Of a stretch of 64,000 bases of DNA, positions 8,508 through 19,505 are shown piece after piece. This DNA is from an uncultured Clostridia bacterium. GTDB taxonomy: Bacteria; Bacillota; Clostridia; TANB77; CAG-508. The DNA lies in the NCBI GenBank assembly GCA_948630815.1, contig CAPIEU010000008.1:1-64000 (forward strand). Direction: 5' to 3'. The translations under genes were made by a program, and so were the position numbers. Numbering within the stretch: position 1 is the stretch's first letter; the number at the start of each line of letters is the position of its first letter. The notes below the pieces were generated by a model. It saw nothing but the letters and a program-made list of their open reading frames with translations. It was not told the DNA's origin and searched no databases.

Positions 8508-10353
8508 TTATTTCTTATCTTTTGCAATTTCTGCAAATCTTTTTATTTTCATTGTTGTTGTTTTTTCAAATTCATCTTTTTTAATTTCTAAATTTTTTAT
8601 TGCTTTATATGATGTTAGTTCTTTGTTTACTTTTTTTATCTCTTCCCATATTATTTTATGTATTTCTTCTTCTTTTAAAGTACTACCATATTTTTCTTCT
8701 ATTTTTTCGTAGTTTGGTATTACTTTTACTGTTATTACTAATTCTTTAGAACCTTCTTGCTCTTTCCCATATACCATACATTCTTTTATTTCTTCTATGT
8801 TTCCTAACATTAATTCTATTTCTTCTGGATATATATTTTTTCCATTTTGTGTTACTATTACGTTTTTACTTCTTCCTGTTATATATAAAAATCCATCTTC
8901 ATCTAAATATCCTATATCTCCTGCATGAAACCATCTTTTGCCATCTATTATTTCTATAGCTTCATTTGTTGCTTTTTCATCTTCATAGTATCCTATCATT
9001 AATGTATCACTTTGAATTAATACTTCTCCTTCTCCATTTTCATTTGGGTTATCTATTTTTAGTTCCGCACATACTACTGCTTTTCCAGCTGAACCAACTC
9101 TTGGGTCAAATTCTGGTGTTAGAGCTGCTATTGGTGCTGTTTCTGTTAATCCATATCCTTGTAAGAACGATATTCCTATGTCTTGTACCCATTTTCCAAC
9201 TTTTGCATCTATTGGGGCTGCTGCTGATACTATTATTCTTATGTTTCCTCCTAAGTTGTCATATATTTCTTTAAATACTTTTCTTTTTATATCTACATTT
9301 ACACCTTTTAGTGCATTTGTTATGTGTATCATTGATTTTACTAGCTTGTCTTTTTTGCTTTTTACTATGTTTTCATTTATCTTTTTGTATAAATTTTCTA
9401 CTAATAATGGTACTGCAAGCATTGCAGTTGGTTTTGTTTCTTTTAAGTTTGGTACTATATGTTTTAATCCCTCACATACTGCAATAGATGCCCCTACCGA
9501 CATAGGTAATAAAAATCCTATACTTGATTCATATGTATGATGTAATGGTAATACTGAGAAAAATCTATCGGTATTATCTAAGTACACATATGCTGCAACT
9601 ACATTTACATTTTGTGCAAGGTTTCTATTGTTTATCATAACTCCTTTTGCAGCAGATGTTGTTCCTGATGTGAATATTAAAACTTTAAATTCCTCTGGAT
9701 CAATACTCACTTCCATATAGCTTGTATCTCCAGATTCTACTATTCTTTTTCCTTGGTCTATTATGTAGTTTGCTCCTACATCTTTTCCTTCAATTACGTT
9801 ATTTGAATTCATTTCTATAAAGTATTCTACTTCTGGTAGATTATCTTTTATTTTTTTGATTACTTCTTCTTTCTTTTTTGAATATATTATTGCACTCGCT
9901 TTTGCTCTTTTTACTACATTTTCTATTTCATTTGCTGGTAATTCTTTATCTACTGGTACTGCTATTGCTGTCCCACAAAGCAAGCTCATATATGATACGT
10001 ACCAATGGTATGTATTTTCTCCTATTATTATTACTCTTTTATCTTTTAATCCTAGAATTTTATTTAATCCTGTCCCAAATCCTATTACGTCTTCTCTAAA
10101 TTGTTTATATGTAATCTCTGTATATGGTTCTTTATGTTCAAATTTCTCCAATATAAATGTTTCTTTTTCAAATTCTTTTGTTACTTTCTCAAATATTTCT
10201 TTTATTGTTTTATAGTTTTTTGCTTCGTATTTTATGTTTTTATTTTTATTTTTTCCGCTCTTCTATGTTTGCCTCATCAATTTCAGATATTCCTTCCATT
10301 TTTAGTTTTGGAAACTTGAAATTTGGTACTTTGAATTCTTTTAATATTCTCAT
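8508..10353 (-). CDS. Long-chain acyl-CoA synthetase (AMP-forming), second copy, with +1 shift at CGG
   Basis: This enzyme activates fatty acids to acyl-CoA through an acyl-adenylate. The ATG at 10353 has AGGAGTGAT upstream and encodes MRILKEFKVPNFKFPKLK. Reading in frame 0 stops at GAG CGG AAA AAA TAA. Skipping the C of CGG (10257-10255) gives EEGKNKNKNIKYEAKNY and then the whole enzyme; the total becomes exactly 615 codons. Visible motifs are the phosphate loop FTSGTTSAAKGV, YGLTETAPIAAL and WFHAGDIGYLDEDGFLYI. It is a tandem duplicate of the gene at 10377-12228, with near-identical sequence. An alternative reading is that only a shorter product starts internally at MEKFEHKEPY, but that would leave the conserved 5' part unused. 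Confidence 0.85.
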
Positions 10354-10376
10354 TGTTCTATCACTCCTGTTTTTTA

Positions 10377-12228
10377 TTAGTACATATTATTGTCTTTTGC
10401 AATTTCTGCAAATCTTTTTATTTTCATTGTTGTTGTTTTTTCAAATTCATCTTTTTTAATTTCTAAATTTTTTATTGCTTTATATGATGTTAATTTTTTA
10501 TTTACTTTTTTTATCTCTTCCCATATTATTTTATGTATTTCTTCTTCTTTTAACTCTTTACCATGTTTTTCTTCTATTTTTTCATTGTCTGGTATTACTT
10601 TTACTGATATTAATAATTCTTTAGAACCTTCTTGCTCTTTTCCATATACCATACATTCTTTTATTTCTTCTATATTTCCTAACATTAATTCTATTTCTTC
10701 TGGATATATATTTTTTCCGTTTTGTGTTACTATTACGTTTTTACTTCTTCCTGTTATATATAAGAAACCGTCTTCATTCAAGTAGCCTATATCTCCTGCA
10801 TGAAACCATCTTTTGCCATCTATTATTTCTATTACTTCATTTGTTGCTTTTTCATCTTCATAGTATCCAATCATTAATGTTTCACTTTGAATTAATACTT
10901 CTCCTTCTCCATTTTCATTTGGTTTATCTATTTTTAGTTCTGCACATGTTACAGCTTTTCCAGCTGAACCAACTCTTGGATCAAATTCCGGTGTTAGGGC
11001 TGCTATTGGTGCTGTTTCTGTTAATCCATATCCTTGTAAAAACGATATTCCTATGTCTTGTACCCATTTTCCAACTTTCGCATCTATTGGTGCTGCTGCT
11101 GATACTATTCTTCTTATATTTCCTCCTAAGTTATCATATATTTCTTTAAATACTTTTCTTTTTATATCTATGTTTACACCTTTTAGAGCATTTGTTATAT
11201 GTATCATTGATTTTACTAGCTTGTCTTTTTTACTTTTTACTATATTTTCATTTATTTTTTTATATAGATTTTCTACTAGTAATGGTACTGCAAGCATTGT
11301 TGTTGGTTTTGTTTCTTTTAAGTTTGGTACTATATGTTTTAATCCCTCACATACTGCAATAGATGCCCCTACCGACATAGGTAATAAAAATCCTATACTT
11401 GATTCATATGTATGATGTAATGGTAATACTGAGAAAAATCTATCGGTATTATCTAAGTACACATATGCTGCAACTACATTTACATTTTGTGCAAGGTTTC
11501 TATTGTTTATCATAACTCCTTTTGCAGCAGATGTTGTTCCTGATGTGAATATTAAAACTTTAAATTCCTCTGGATCAATGCTCATTTCCATATAGCTTGT
11601 ATCTCCAGATTCTACTATTCTTTTTCCTTCATCTATTACGTAGTTTATTCCTACATCTTTTCCATCTATTGTATTATCTGTATTCATTTCTATAAAGTAT
11701 TCTACTTCTGGAAGATTATCTTTTATCTTTTTTATTACTTCTTCTTTTTTCTTTGAATATATTATTGCACTTGCTTTGGCTCTTTTTACTACATTTTCTA
11801 TTTCATTTGCTGGTAATTCTTTATCCACTGGTACTGCTATTGCTGTCCCACAAAGCATCGCCATATATGATATATACCAGTGATATGTGTTTTCTCCTAT
11901 TATTACTACTCTTTTATCTTCTAGTCCTAAAACTTTGTTTAATCCTGTTCCTAGTCCTACTACGTCTTCTCTAAATTGTTTATACGTAATTTCTGTATAT
12001 GGTTTTTTAGGATCAAATTTTTCTAAAATGAATACTTCTTTTTCATATTCATTTGTTACTTTCTCAAATATTTCTTTTATTGTTTTATAGTTTTTTGTTT
12101 CATATTTTATGTTTTTTCTTTTTTGTTTTCCGTTCTTCTATGTTTTCTTCTTCTATTTGTGTTATTTCTTCCATTTTCAGTTTTGGAAATTTGAAATCTG
12201 GTACTTTAAATTCTTTCAATATTCTCAT
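10377..12228 (-). CDS. Long-chain acyl-CoA synthetase (AMP-forming), first copy, with +1 shift at CGG
   Basis: This is a paralogue of the downstream gene. The ATG at 12228 follows AAGGGAGATAAACCT and gives MRILKEFKVPDFKFPKLK. Frame 0 runs into a stop soon after GAA CGG AAA. Skipping the C of CGG (12132-12130) gives EEGKQKRKNIKYETKNYK, and the gene is then exactly 617 codons. FTSGTTSAAKGV, YGLTETAP and the C-terminal FEKTTTMKIKRFAEIAKD are present. The spacing to the next copy is 23 bases, so the two are probably co-transcribed. The CGG is at the same place in both copies although nearby bases differ, so it has been kept since the duplication. Confidence 0.85.
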
Positions 12229-12365
12229 AGGTTTATCTCCCTTATTTTTTATTTCTTGTATTATTATTACATATTTTCTAATTTTTGTAAATAGACATTG
12301 AATGGGGAAGCATGGTTTTTTCATAAAATTTCCTTGATATGTAACGCCCAGTCGTATATATTTAT

Positions 12366-12470
12366 GTAGGGGTAGGTCTTGTACCTACCCAAATACATAT
12401 TGTTTTACTGAATTTAATTTTTAATTATTCTTTCGATAAAAGGTAGGCACAAGACCTACCCCTATATGGC
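12366..12470. repeat. Pair of dispersed palindromes in opposite orientation
   Basis: GTAGGGGTAGGTCTTGTACC (12366-12385, continuing TACCC) and GGTAGGCACAAGACCTACCC (from 12442) are oppositely oriented copies of the dispersed palindrome that recurs across the window (consensus GGGCAGGCACAAGACCTGCC, then CCTACA). The second copy covers the stop codon of the carboxypeptidase gene (12462). A possible transcription-ending structure for both neighbours. Confidence 0.7.
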
Positions 12471-13710
12471 TTGCTCTAAATAAATAGAATAATTGCTTAT
12501 AAACTGTTGTAAATAGTTAATTATATTCTTTTTTTCTATCGCCTCTTCTAATAATATGTCTACTTTGGTTATTGTTTCTTCTTTTTCTTTTACTTCAATT
12601 TCCCCTATTACATCATTTTTTTGTAATGGTGCTTGTAAAGTATTTTTGCATATTATTTGTACTTTTATATCTTTTATACTGTTTTTGTTTATTGGTACTT
12701 CATTAATTTGTAAATTTCCTAACTTTATTTTAAGATTTTTATTTTTCCCTTTTATTATTTCTATATTTTTTAAATTTTCTTTTCTCCATTCTTCAAATTG
12801 GCTTTCTATTTTTTCTTTGATGTTTATATATTCATAATTTGAGAAGGCATATTCTATTAGTTTTATACTGTCTGTGGTTCTAATTTTTTTTGTGTCTGCC
12901 CCTAATACTACACATATTATTCTATGTCCATTTCTTTTAGTGGTTGTTACAAGGCATCTTCCAGCATTGTTTGTAAAACCTGTTTTTACTCCATCTACTC
13001 CATTTAAGTTTCCTAACAATTCATTTGTATTATTTATTTGCTTTTGATTTCCGTTTATGTATATTGTTGTTTGTTTTGTGCCTACAATTTGTGCAAATTT
13101 TTTATTGTTTAAAGCATAGTCTGTAATATTAGCTAATTCATATGCTGTTGTATAGTGTTCATCTTGGTCTAGTCCATGTGGTGTTACAAAATGCGTGTTT
13201 TTTAGTCCTAATTCTTCTGCCTTTTTATTCATTAAGTCAGCAAAACCTTCTATACTTCCTCCTACATACTCTGCAAGTGCCACTGCTGTATCGTTTCCGT
13301 GAACGTAACATTAGACCATATAATAGGTCATTTACTGTTATTTTATCATTTGCTTTTAACCCAAGTCTTGACCCTCCTGTTCCTCCTGCTTTTTTGGATA
13401 TTTCTACTGTATCTTTTAAATTAGCATTTTCTAATACTATTATTGCTGTCATTATTTTAGTTGTTGATGCCATTGCCTTTTTTACATATCCATTTTTTTC
13501 ATATATTACTTTTTTTGATTCTTTATCTAATATTAATACTGCTCTTGAGTTTGTTTTGGGTATGTTTTCCACAGTTGTGGATACATTTAAAATATCTTCT
13601 TCTATTTCTTCTTTGTTTATATCTTCTTCGTCTAAATCATCTGCATATGTTACTATATTAATGTTTAATACTAATATAAATATAATTATTATAGATAGCA
13701 CTTTTTTCAT
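12462..13710 (-). CDS. D-alanyl-D-alanine carboxypeptidase (DacA/DacF family) with +1 shift at CGG
   Basis: This penicillin-binding protein trims the terminal D-Ala of peptidoglycan pentapeptides outside the membrane. The start has AAAGGTGATTTTTTT upstream, followed by a signal peptide (MKKVLSIIIIFILVLNINIV). The SxxK motif is STTKIMTA and the KTG motif is GVKTGFTNNAG. The third motif, SxN, exists only after a frame change: TTA CGT TCA CGG AAA read in frame 0 gives RSRKR, whereas skipping the C at 13299-13297 gives LMLRSGNDTAVALAEY. The gene then has exactly 416 codons. Without the shift, the product stops after 157 residues with a shifted tail. The C-terminal beta-rich domain ends EQAI, with its stop codon in a palindrome. 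Confidence 0.9.
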
Positions 13711-13764
13711 AAAAAAATCACCTTTTTAATTGTATTTAAAAAAGTGATTTTTATGTGTAGTTTT

Positions 13765-14985
13765 TTACCCTCTATCTCTTAGTCCCCTAAATTCTTCATT
13801 TATTTCTTCTTCTGCATTTTCTATTTTTTCTTCTAGTGTATCTCCATCTTGTGTTTCTAGTTTTTGTTTAAATTCTTCTACGCTTATTTTGCAACGTTTT
13901 GCTGCTTTTCGTATTTCTATTTCTGCAGAATCTATTATTTCATCATTATATGGGTTATCATCTATGTTTTCTAATTGTGTTTCGTTATCTTCGTTATAAC
14001 TTATTCTATCTTCTGCTCTTTTTATATTGTCGTTTGTAGCTGTGTTTCTTGTCTTTTCTATATATTCTCTTACATCACGGTCTGTTCTTTTTTGGTTTGT
14101 GTTTTCCATATTTACTGGTATACTTGAATATTTGTTTAGTTCTCTTGCTCTTCTATAATAGCTTACTTCTGGTATTCCATATTCCCCTAATTTTACTGTA
14201 AATCCTTCGTTTTGCTTTCCTTCATTTTGTCCATTTTTTATTTTTATTATTGTTTCTACTTGGTCTTTTTTTACAGTTCCTTTAGCATCTATCTCTATAA
14301 TATCTTTATTTGGATTTGTTCCTTCTGTTTGTTCTAGGCTTTTTAGTTTTATCTCTTCTCCAGCACCGTTTATACCAATAAATTCAAATCTTGTACTATC
14401 TTTTCTTCTTACTACTAAATCTACTATTCCTTTTTGTCTTGCTTCTGGTACTAGGTCATAAAAGTTTTCTTTTTCAGTTATTTTCTTTCTTAAATCTATT
14501 TTGGCATCTTTTGGGTTTTCTATGTATTTTTTAGCTGTATTACTATCTTCTTTTTCTATTTTCTTTTCATCTTCTAATTCTTTTTCATTTTCAGTTGTTT
14601 TAGATAATTTTTCTATTTCTTTATTGCTCCCACTTTTCTCTAATGCTTCTAATTTTTCTAGTGATATTGGCATTATACTTTTTAGTTGTAATAAAAATTC
14701 ATTTTCGTTTATTAGTTGTTTAAAATCTTCTGCTATTTGTATTTGTCCTTCCTCACCAATATAAGCAATAATTCCAAAGTCTATTCTAAATTCAAATTCT
14801 ATTTTTCCATCTATTTCTTTTTTTACTAAATATAAATCTTCTTTTCTTTGGTTTGATATGTCTGTATCATTTTTTGATAACGTTATTTCCCCATAATAGC
14901 TTATATCTATTATGGATTCTCCTTTTTTTATATTGGTTTCTTGTATGGTTTTAAATTCTCTTAATTTTTGTAATACCTCTTTCAT
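13765..14985 (-). CDS. Cytosolic charged protein, last gene of the secretion cluster, unknown function
   Basis: The 406-residue protein is Glu/Lys-rich and has no membrane segment. The ATG follows AGGGAGTATTT. The N-terminal 110 residues look globular (ISYYGEITLSKND, RIDFGIIAYIGEEGQIQIA). A charged linker follows (about 115-165), then a second ordered region (LVPEARQKGIVDLVVRR, FEFIGINGAGEEIK) and an acidic C-terminus predicted as coiled coil (ISVEEFKQKLETQDGDTLEE). I do not recognise the family. Its position at the 3' end of the secretion-like cluster suggests a soluble accessory role. Confidence 0.55.
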   Translation of the reverse strand: MKEVLQKLREFKTIQETNIKKGESIIDISYYGEITLSKNDTDISNQRKEDLYLVKKEIDGKIEFEFRIDFGIIAYIGEEGQIQIAEDFKQLINENEFLLQLKSIMPISLEKLEALEKSGSNKEIEKLSKTTENEKELEDEKKIEKEDSNTAKKYIENPKDAKIDLRKKITEKENFYDLVPEARQKGIVDLVVRRKDSTRFEFIGINGAGEEIKLKSLEQTEGTNPNKDIIEIDAKGTVKKDQVETIIKIKNGQNEGKQNEGFTVKLGEYGIPEVSYYRRARELNKYSSIPVNMENTNQKRTDRDVREYIEKTRNTATNDNIKRAEDRISYNEDNETQLENIDDNPYNDEIIDSAEIEIRKAAKRCKISVEEFKQKLETQDGDTLEEKIENAEEEINEEFRGLRDRG

Positions 14986-15019
14986 AAATACTCCCTAATA
15001 ATATAAATATTTATTTTTC

Positions 15020-15053
15020 TATGATGTAGGGGTAGCATGGTATGCTACCCTTA
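15020..15053. repeat. Dispersed palindrome (divergent copy)
   Basis: GATGTAGGGGTAGCATGGTATGCTACCCTTATATT holds the stem GGGTAGCAT/ATGCTACCC. It has the TGTAGGGG/CCCTTATA edges of the family seen elsewhere and lies between two secretion-cluster genes. Confidence 0.6.
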
Positions 15054-15079
15054 TATTTTCAATTTTATCATAAGTTTAA

Positions 15080-15937
15080 TTATTGCATATTAAATGATAT
15101 TTCAAAGTTTGTGCCTTCACCTAGTTTTATGTTAAAGTTTTTTTCTAATTTATTTTCACTATTTTGTGAGCTATTTAACCTTACCTTATAAACATATATA
15201 TCTTTTTCATTTTGAAACTGTACAAATTCTATTTGCTCTTTTCCTAAAAAGTTTTGTTTTACGTAATTTTCAAAACTTTCCTGATTTTTAAAGTAGTTAT
15301 TTTTAAAACTTTCTGCTAACATACTGTATGCTAAAGTATAGTTTTGTGCATTTACATTCTTTATAAATTTATCTATACATAATGCTACTTTTTCATTTGG
15401 TTTTGATTTATTATATTTCTCAACATATTCTGGTAAATCTATTGTAAATGTATCTAATATGACTGAATATTGCATAATAGCTGTTTCTATAAAAATATAA
15501 TAGTTCCCATATTGGTCTATACATATATATTTTTTTCCATTTTCCCCTTGTCTTACTTGAAATCTTGCTAATTTTATACTATATATTCTCTCTTCGTTTT
15601 TAGCAATATATTCTTTAAACTTTTCTATATTTTCAAAACGTTTTTCTCTATATTCTTTATCTAACTCTCTATACGCCTCTTCTATATTATTAATCATATT
15701 ACTTTTATAGTCCATTAAATATATATTACATATTTGTTGATCGTTTATATATGCATATGATATTTCATTATACTTATTATATTTTATAGCATCATAATGT
15801 ATTTCATCTGGTTGTTTAAAAATGCTATCTGGTTTTTTATTGTTTGCTATGTTTATTAAAACTAATAATAACACACATATAAGGATTATTGCTATAATTA
15901 ATATTATAATACATCTTTTTAATAATTTTGTATTCAT
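15080..15937 (-). CDS. Single-pass membrane protein with NTF2-like extracytoplasmic domain
   Basis: The 285-residue protein starts after ATAAGGAGGAAAAAAT. A short basic N-terminus and one membrane helix (residues about 9-29, IIILIIAIILICVLLLVLI) are followed by an extracytoplasmic region. The C-terminal half (KIDKFIKNVNAQ-like CIDKFIKNVNAQNYTLAYSM) resembles the NTF2-like folds found in TcpC/VirB8-type secretion proteins. It is 26 bases from the neighbouring cluster gene upstream. A VirB8-like structural role is inferred from topology and context, not from clear homology. Confidence 0.55.
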   Translation of the reverse strand: MNTKLLKRCIIILIIAIILICVLLLVLINIANNKKPDSIFKQPDEIHYDAIKYNKYNEISYAYINDQQICNIYLMDYKSNMINNIEEAYRELDKEYREKRFENIEKFKEYIAKNEERIYSIKLARFQVRQGENGKKYICIDQYGNYYIFIETAIMQYSVILDTFTIDLPEYVEKYNKSKPNEKVALCIDKFIKNVNAQNYTLAYSMLAESFKNNYFKNQESFENYVKQNFLGKEQIEFVQFQNEKDIYVYKVRLNSSQNSENKLEKNFNIKLGEGTNFEISFNMQ

Positions 15938-15963
15938 ATTTTTTCCTCCTTATATTTTTTTAT

Positions 15964-16476
15964 TTACTTTATATATAGATTTGGTATAACCGAAAATGTG
16001 TTATTTGCTTTATCTAACTTTATCGATATATAAAAGGGTGTTTGTTCATCATCATCACCTGTTGATTCTTTAGTTAAAGTTCCATATACAAAATATTGAG
16101 ATATTGTATCTGATAATTTACTTACATACATTTCTTTTGCCTTAAATTTATAATAATCGTCAAATGTTTTTATATATGTATATATATTATCTATTGTAAT
16201 ATTGTTTTCTTTTTTATATTGTTCATCTAAGTAATTATATAATATTTCTTTTTCTTTTGTTGTTAAATAAGTAATGTATTTACTAACACAATTTGCCACT
16301 GTAAAAAAATCATTACGATTTTGTACTATTATAGTTTCTGTTGATTGTTTATTTTCTTTTTCGTTAGTTGTTTGTTCTTCAGGCTTTAAATTTATAAATA
16401 AGGTTGCTAAAATTCCTACTATCATTACTATAATGATTAATACTATTATTATCATTATTTTTAAGGTTTTATGCAT
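15964..16476 (-). CDS. Small single-pass membrane protein of the secretion cluster
   Basis: The product is 170 residues. The start is ATG 16476 (MHKTLKIMIIIVL), set by AAAGGAGGAAAATAGAA; a longer frame exists upstream but lies across the neighbouring gene end. One N-terminal membrane helix (IIIVLIIIVMIVGILATLFI) is followed by a soluble domain with YLDEQYKKENNITIDNIYTY. The layout matches the two other helix-plus-soluble-domain proteins of this cluster (15080 and 19506). I do not recognise a named family. Confidence 0.55.
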   Translation of the reverse strand: MHKTLKIMIIIVLIIIVMIVGILATLFINLKPEEQTTNEKENKQSTETIIVQNRNDFFTVANCVSKYITYLTTKEKEILYNYLDEQYKKENNITIDNIYTYIKTFDDYYKFKAKEMYVSKLSDTISQYFVYGTLTKESTGDDDEQTPFYISIKLDKANNTFSVIPNLYIK

Positions 16477-16492
16477 TTCTATTTTCCTCCTT

Positions 16493-19327
16493 TTAGCCCC
16501 AACCAGTACCTTTTCCAATATAATCTGTATATGAACCAGATCTTTTTTCTAACATTGTAATACATGTACAAATTTGATCATATCCATTGAAGATATTAGT
16601 ATGTCCTGGTATCATATTTGAATAGAAAGTTGTTGGAATAAATTGTAATAATCCATGTCCTATATTAGTATTTCCACAACTTCCACCTGATGGTGATGAA
16701 CACCAAGGACATATTCCATTACCAATGTTAATCGGTTTTCCTGAATTTGAATCTTTTATTCCTTGAATAATAGATTGATTTCCTCCTGATTCTGTACTTA
16801 TTTGTCGTAATATTGCATTTACTTTTTCATCTGTACATTCATATCCTAGTTCTGCAAATGCTTGTACTATGTATGTTTCCCATACTTCTACACTTGCTGG
16901 AACATCTGGTGCTACATTTGTTGGTCTTGGATCTGTAGCACTAACATAATCTAAAGGATTAACATATTCTCCATTAACTTCTACTCCAAAATGTAAGTGT
17001 GGTCCACCACTATTACCTGTATTTCCAGATAACGCAATAACATCTCCTTGTTTTACTGTTTGTCCTACTGACACTAATAAGGTTGAATTATGCATATATA
17101 CTGTTTTAACACCATTAGAGTGATTTATTTTTATCCAATTTCCTGCTGATGAAGAATATCCTGCAACTTCAACAGTACCATCTGCTACAGCAATAACTTC
17201 TGAACCTACTGGAACCCCAATATCAATTCCTTTGTGGTTTTTAGAAGCTCCTTCTACTCCAATATCCCCTCTATATCCAAACCCTGATGTTATACGTGTT
17301 TGTGAGGTATCTTTTAATGGCCACCAATATCCTGTTCCAAATTTTATCCAACTTGTCTCTGTAAATTCACTTACATCAAATAAACTTAATATATCGCTTA
17401 TATCTAATTTAACTTCGCCTTTTGTTTTATAAAATTGTATTAAATATCTCATTAATTGTGCATGTGTTTGTGTGTATTCTGACCTTTCTAGCTGATCATA
17501 TAGTAATTCTTCACTTGATTCTAGTTTTTCTATTGGTGATTCAAATTTAGGAAGTTTAAGCCATTTTCCTGGTAATTCGTATTTTACTAAAATTCCATTT
17601 GGATCATATTTTGGTTTTGTATCTGGAATGTACATACCAAAAGCATTTTTCCATAATCCTAAAAATTCACTTTCATCTATATCTACAATATTACTTTGTA
17701 ATTTCCATTTTTCTTTTGTTACGGTTTGTTTTGTTGTTTCACTTCTTTCTACTTGCCAAGTTCCTTCTGCCGCTTCTCCTGCTCCTTCTTCATCTCCTAA
17801 ATCTGTTGTTATTCCATCTTCTCCTAATGGATATTCTGGTGAGATATCATCTTGTATATATGTTGCTTTTTGATCTATTACCCATACATCTGCTTTTGTA
17901 ACACTTGCCATTATTGAATTTACTTCTTGTATTGTAACTGTTATTTCTGTTTGTTCTTCACCTGTTTCATCTTTTTGAACTGGATTTACTTTATTTACAT
18001 CGTCATCTGAAGCATCGCCATTTTCTTCGTTTTTATCTAAATTTTCATTTTCTCCTTTTTGGTTATTTTCTTCATTTTTGTCGGTATTACTGCTTTCTCC
18101 CTTATTTGGATTATCATTATTTTCCTCATTTTTCCCTGAACTACTACTTTCTGGCTTGCTTGGCGTTTTGTCTTTTTCTTCATTCTTACCTGAGTCATGT
18201 TTTCCAGAGTCTTCTTCTGTTGGTCTTTTTTTACCTGATGCGATTTTTGTTTCGTCTATTGTCCTAATAAAACTTCTGCTTAAAATCTCAGTTTTATATG
18301 TTTCTCTTGATATTTTTTGTGTTTCAATCCATTTTCTTCTAACTTTATATCTATATGTATATGTAGTTTCTATTACTTCTGTTTGGTCGAATATGGTAAG
18401 CTCGATTTCTCCATCTTGTATCATATCTGCTACTGCTGATACATATTCTGCATTTTGTGTTGTTTGTTGTAATGTAATAAAGAATTCGAATGGTATACTA
18501 TATTTAGATATCATTGTTTGATATGGTATTTTTACTTCTGTTATTGTATTTACTTCTGTTTGTGTATTATCTGGATTTTTAGTGGTTGTTTTACTCTTTT
18601 TTGCTACACATAACATCCATGATTCATCTATAGAAAAATAGTCTAAAGCAGAAGATTGATTATTTTCGTTGTTTTCTTCTATTAGTTTTAAAAAGTCTTC
18701 GTATTTTTTATATGTTAAATCTTTATTTTCATTTCCTGTTTGTCTTTTTATTTTTACAATTCCTTGTACATCTTGTCCTACTATACTTTTAAATGTTTCT
18801 ATTGCATTTACCCCTGGTACTAGAGTTTGTTTTAATATATCTGTTAATGTTTTTGCTGTACTATCTTTTATGTATGGTAATTGTGTTGCAAGTGATGCTG
18901 TCATAAATTTGTATAAGTATATGTCTGTTTGAATGCCATTTCCTAAGTATAGTCCATCTTTATCTAAACCTGATTTTTCTAATTCTTTGTTTATTAAATC
19001 TACCATTTCATTAGGGCTAGGTGCTATTGGTCCATTATCTCCTGCTACTAAAAAAGTTGCTATAGCTGTTTGAATTTCACCACTATTCTCACGTATATGA
19101 TCTATAATGGCATATAATCCACCTACTATAATTACTACTATTAGTATACCTGCTATTACTGGAATAATGTATGGGGCAATTACTGCTAATATTTTTGCTC
19201 CTATTTTTTTAGCTATTTTTTTTCCAGCATTTTTTGCTGCTTGTTCAGCAACTTGTTTTCCTACATCAATAGCTTGTTTTCCTAAACTTTGTTCTTCATT
19301 TTCTTCTCTATTTTGTTCGTCTTCCAT
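16493..19327 (-). CDS. Membrane-anchored peptidoglycan hydrolase with M23 and lytic transglycosylase-like domains
   Basis: The 944-residue protein starts after AAGGAGGTGAGAAT. A basic N-terminus leads to a membrane helix (about 48-73, VIAPYIIPVIAGILIVVIIV). A long extracytoplasmic region with an Asn/Glu/Lys/Ser low-complexity linker follows. An M23/LytM peptidase domain has HKGIDIGVPVGSEV (HxxxD) and GGPHLHFGVE (HxH). The C-terminal 110 residues hold ILRQISTESGGNQS and GHGLLQFIPTTF, an SLT-like lysozyme fold with a candidate catalytic Glu in STESGG. It is probably the VirB1/CwlT-type enzyme that opens the wall for the secretion machine. Gene spacing on each side is under 180 bases. Confidence 0.85.
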   Translation of the reverse strand: MEDEQNREENEEQSLGKQAIDVGKQVAEQAAKNAGKKIAKKIGAKILAVIAPYIIPVIAGILIVVIIVGGLYAIIDHIRENSGEIQTAIATFLVAGDNGPIAPSPNEMVDLINKELEKSGLDKDGLYLGNGIQTDIYLYKFMTASLATQLPYIKDSTAKTLTDILKQTLVPGVNAIETFKSIVGQDVQGIVKIKRQTGNENKDLTYKKYEDFLKLIEENNENNQSSALDYFSIDESWMLCVAKKSKTTTKNPDNTQTEVNTITEVKIPYQTMISKYSIPFEFFITLQQTTQNAEYVSAVADMIQDGEIELTIFDQTEVIETTYTYRYKVRRKWIETQKISRETYKTEILSRSFIRTIDETKIASGKKRPTEEDSGKHDSGKNEEKDKTPSKPESSSSGKNEENNDNPNKGESSNTDKNEENNQKGENENLDKNEENGDASDDDVNKVNPVQKDETGEEQTEITVTIQEVNSIMASVTKADVWVIDQKATYIQDDISPEYPLGEDGITTDLGDEEGAGEAAEGTWQVERSETTKQTVTKEKWKLQSNIVDIDESEFLGLWKNAFGMYIPDTKPKYDPNGILVKYELPGKWLKLPKFESPIEKLESSEELLYDQLERSEYTQTHAQLMRYLIQFYKTKGEVKLDISDILSLFDVSEFTETSWIKFGTGYWWPLKDTSQTRITSGFGYRGDIGVEGASKNHKGIDIGVPVGSEVIAVADGTVEVAGYSSSAGNWIKINHSNGVKTVYMHNSTLLVSVGQTVKQGDVIALSGNTGNSGGPHLHFGVEVNGEYVNPLDYVSATDPRPTNVAPDVPASVEVWETYIVQAFAELGYECTDEKVNAILRQISTESGGNQSIIQGIKDSNSGKPINIGNGICPWCSSPSGGSCGNTNIGHGLLQFIPTTFYSNMIPGHTNIFNGYDQICTCITMLEKRSGSYTDYIGKGTGWG

Positions 19328-19384
19328 ATTCTCACCTCCTTCAAAATTTGTGAAACAAATTTTGTATTATTCATTATTAATTAT

Positions 19385-19500
19385 TTTTCCAAGACCCCCC
19401 AGTCACGTGTTCCGCGTGACAGCCTCCGAAGACTAAAGGGGCCTTTTTTATGGATTGTTCTTCGAAGATTGGGCAGGCACAAGACCTGCCCCTACATTGT
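19385..19500. repeat. Repeat-rich spacer: MITE fragment and palindrome
   Basis: AAGACCCCCCAGTCACGTG...GTGACAGCCTCC...AAAGGGGCC (19390-19442) matches the inner left half of the element at 5830-6081. It is followed by a full palindrome copy, GGGCAGGCACAAGACCTGCC (from 19471). There is no coding capacity. Confidence 0.7.
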
Positions 19501-19505
19501 CTTTT

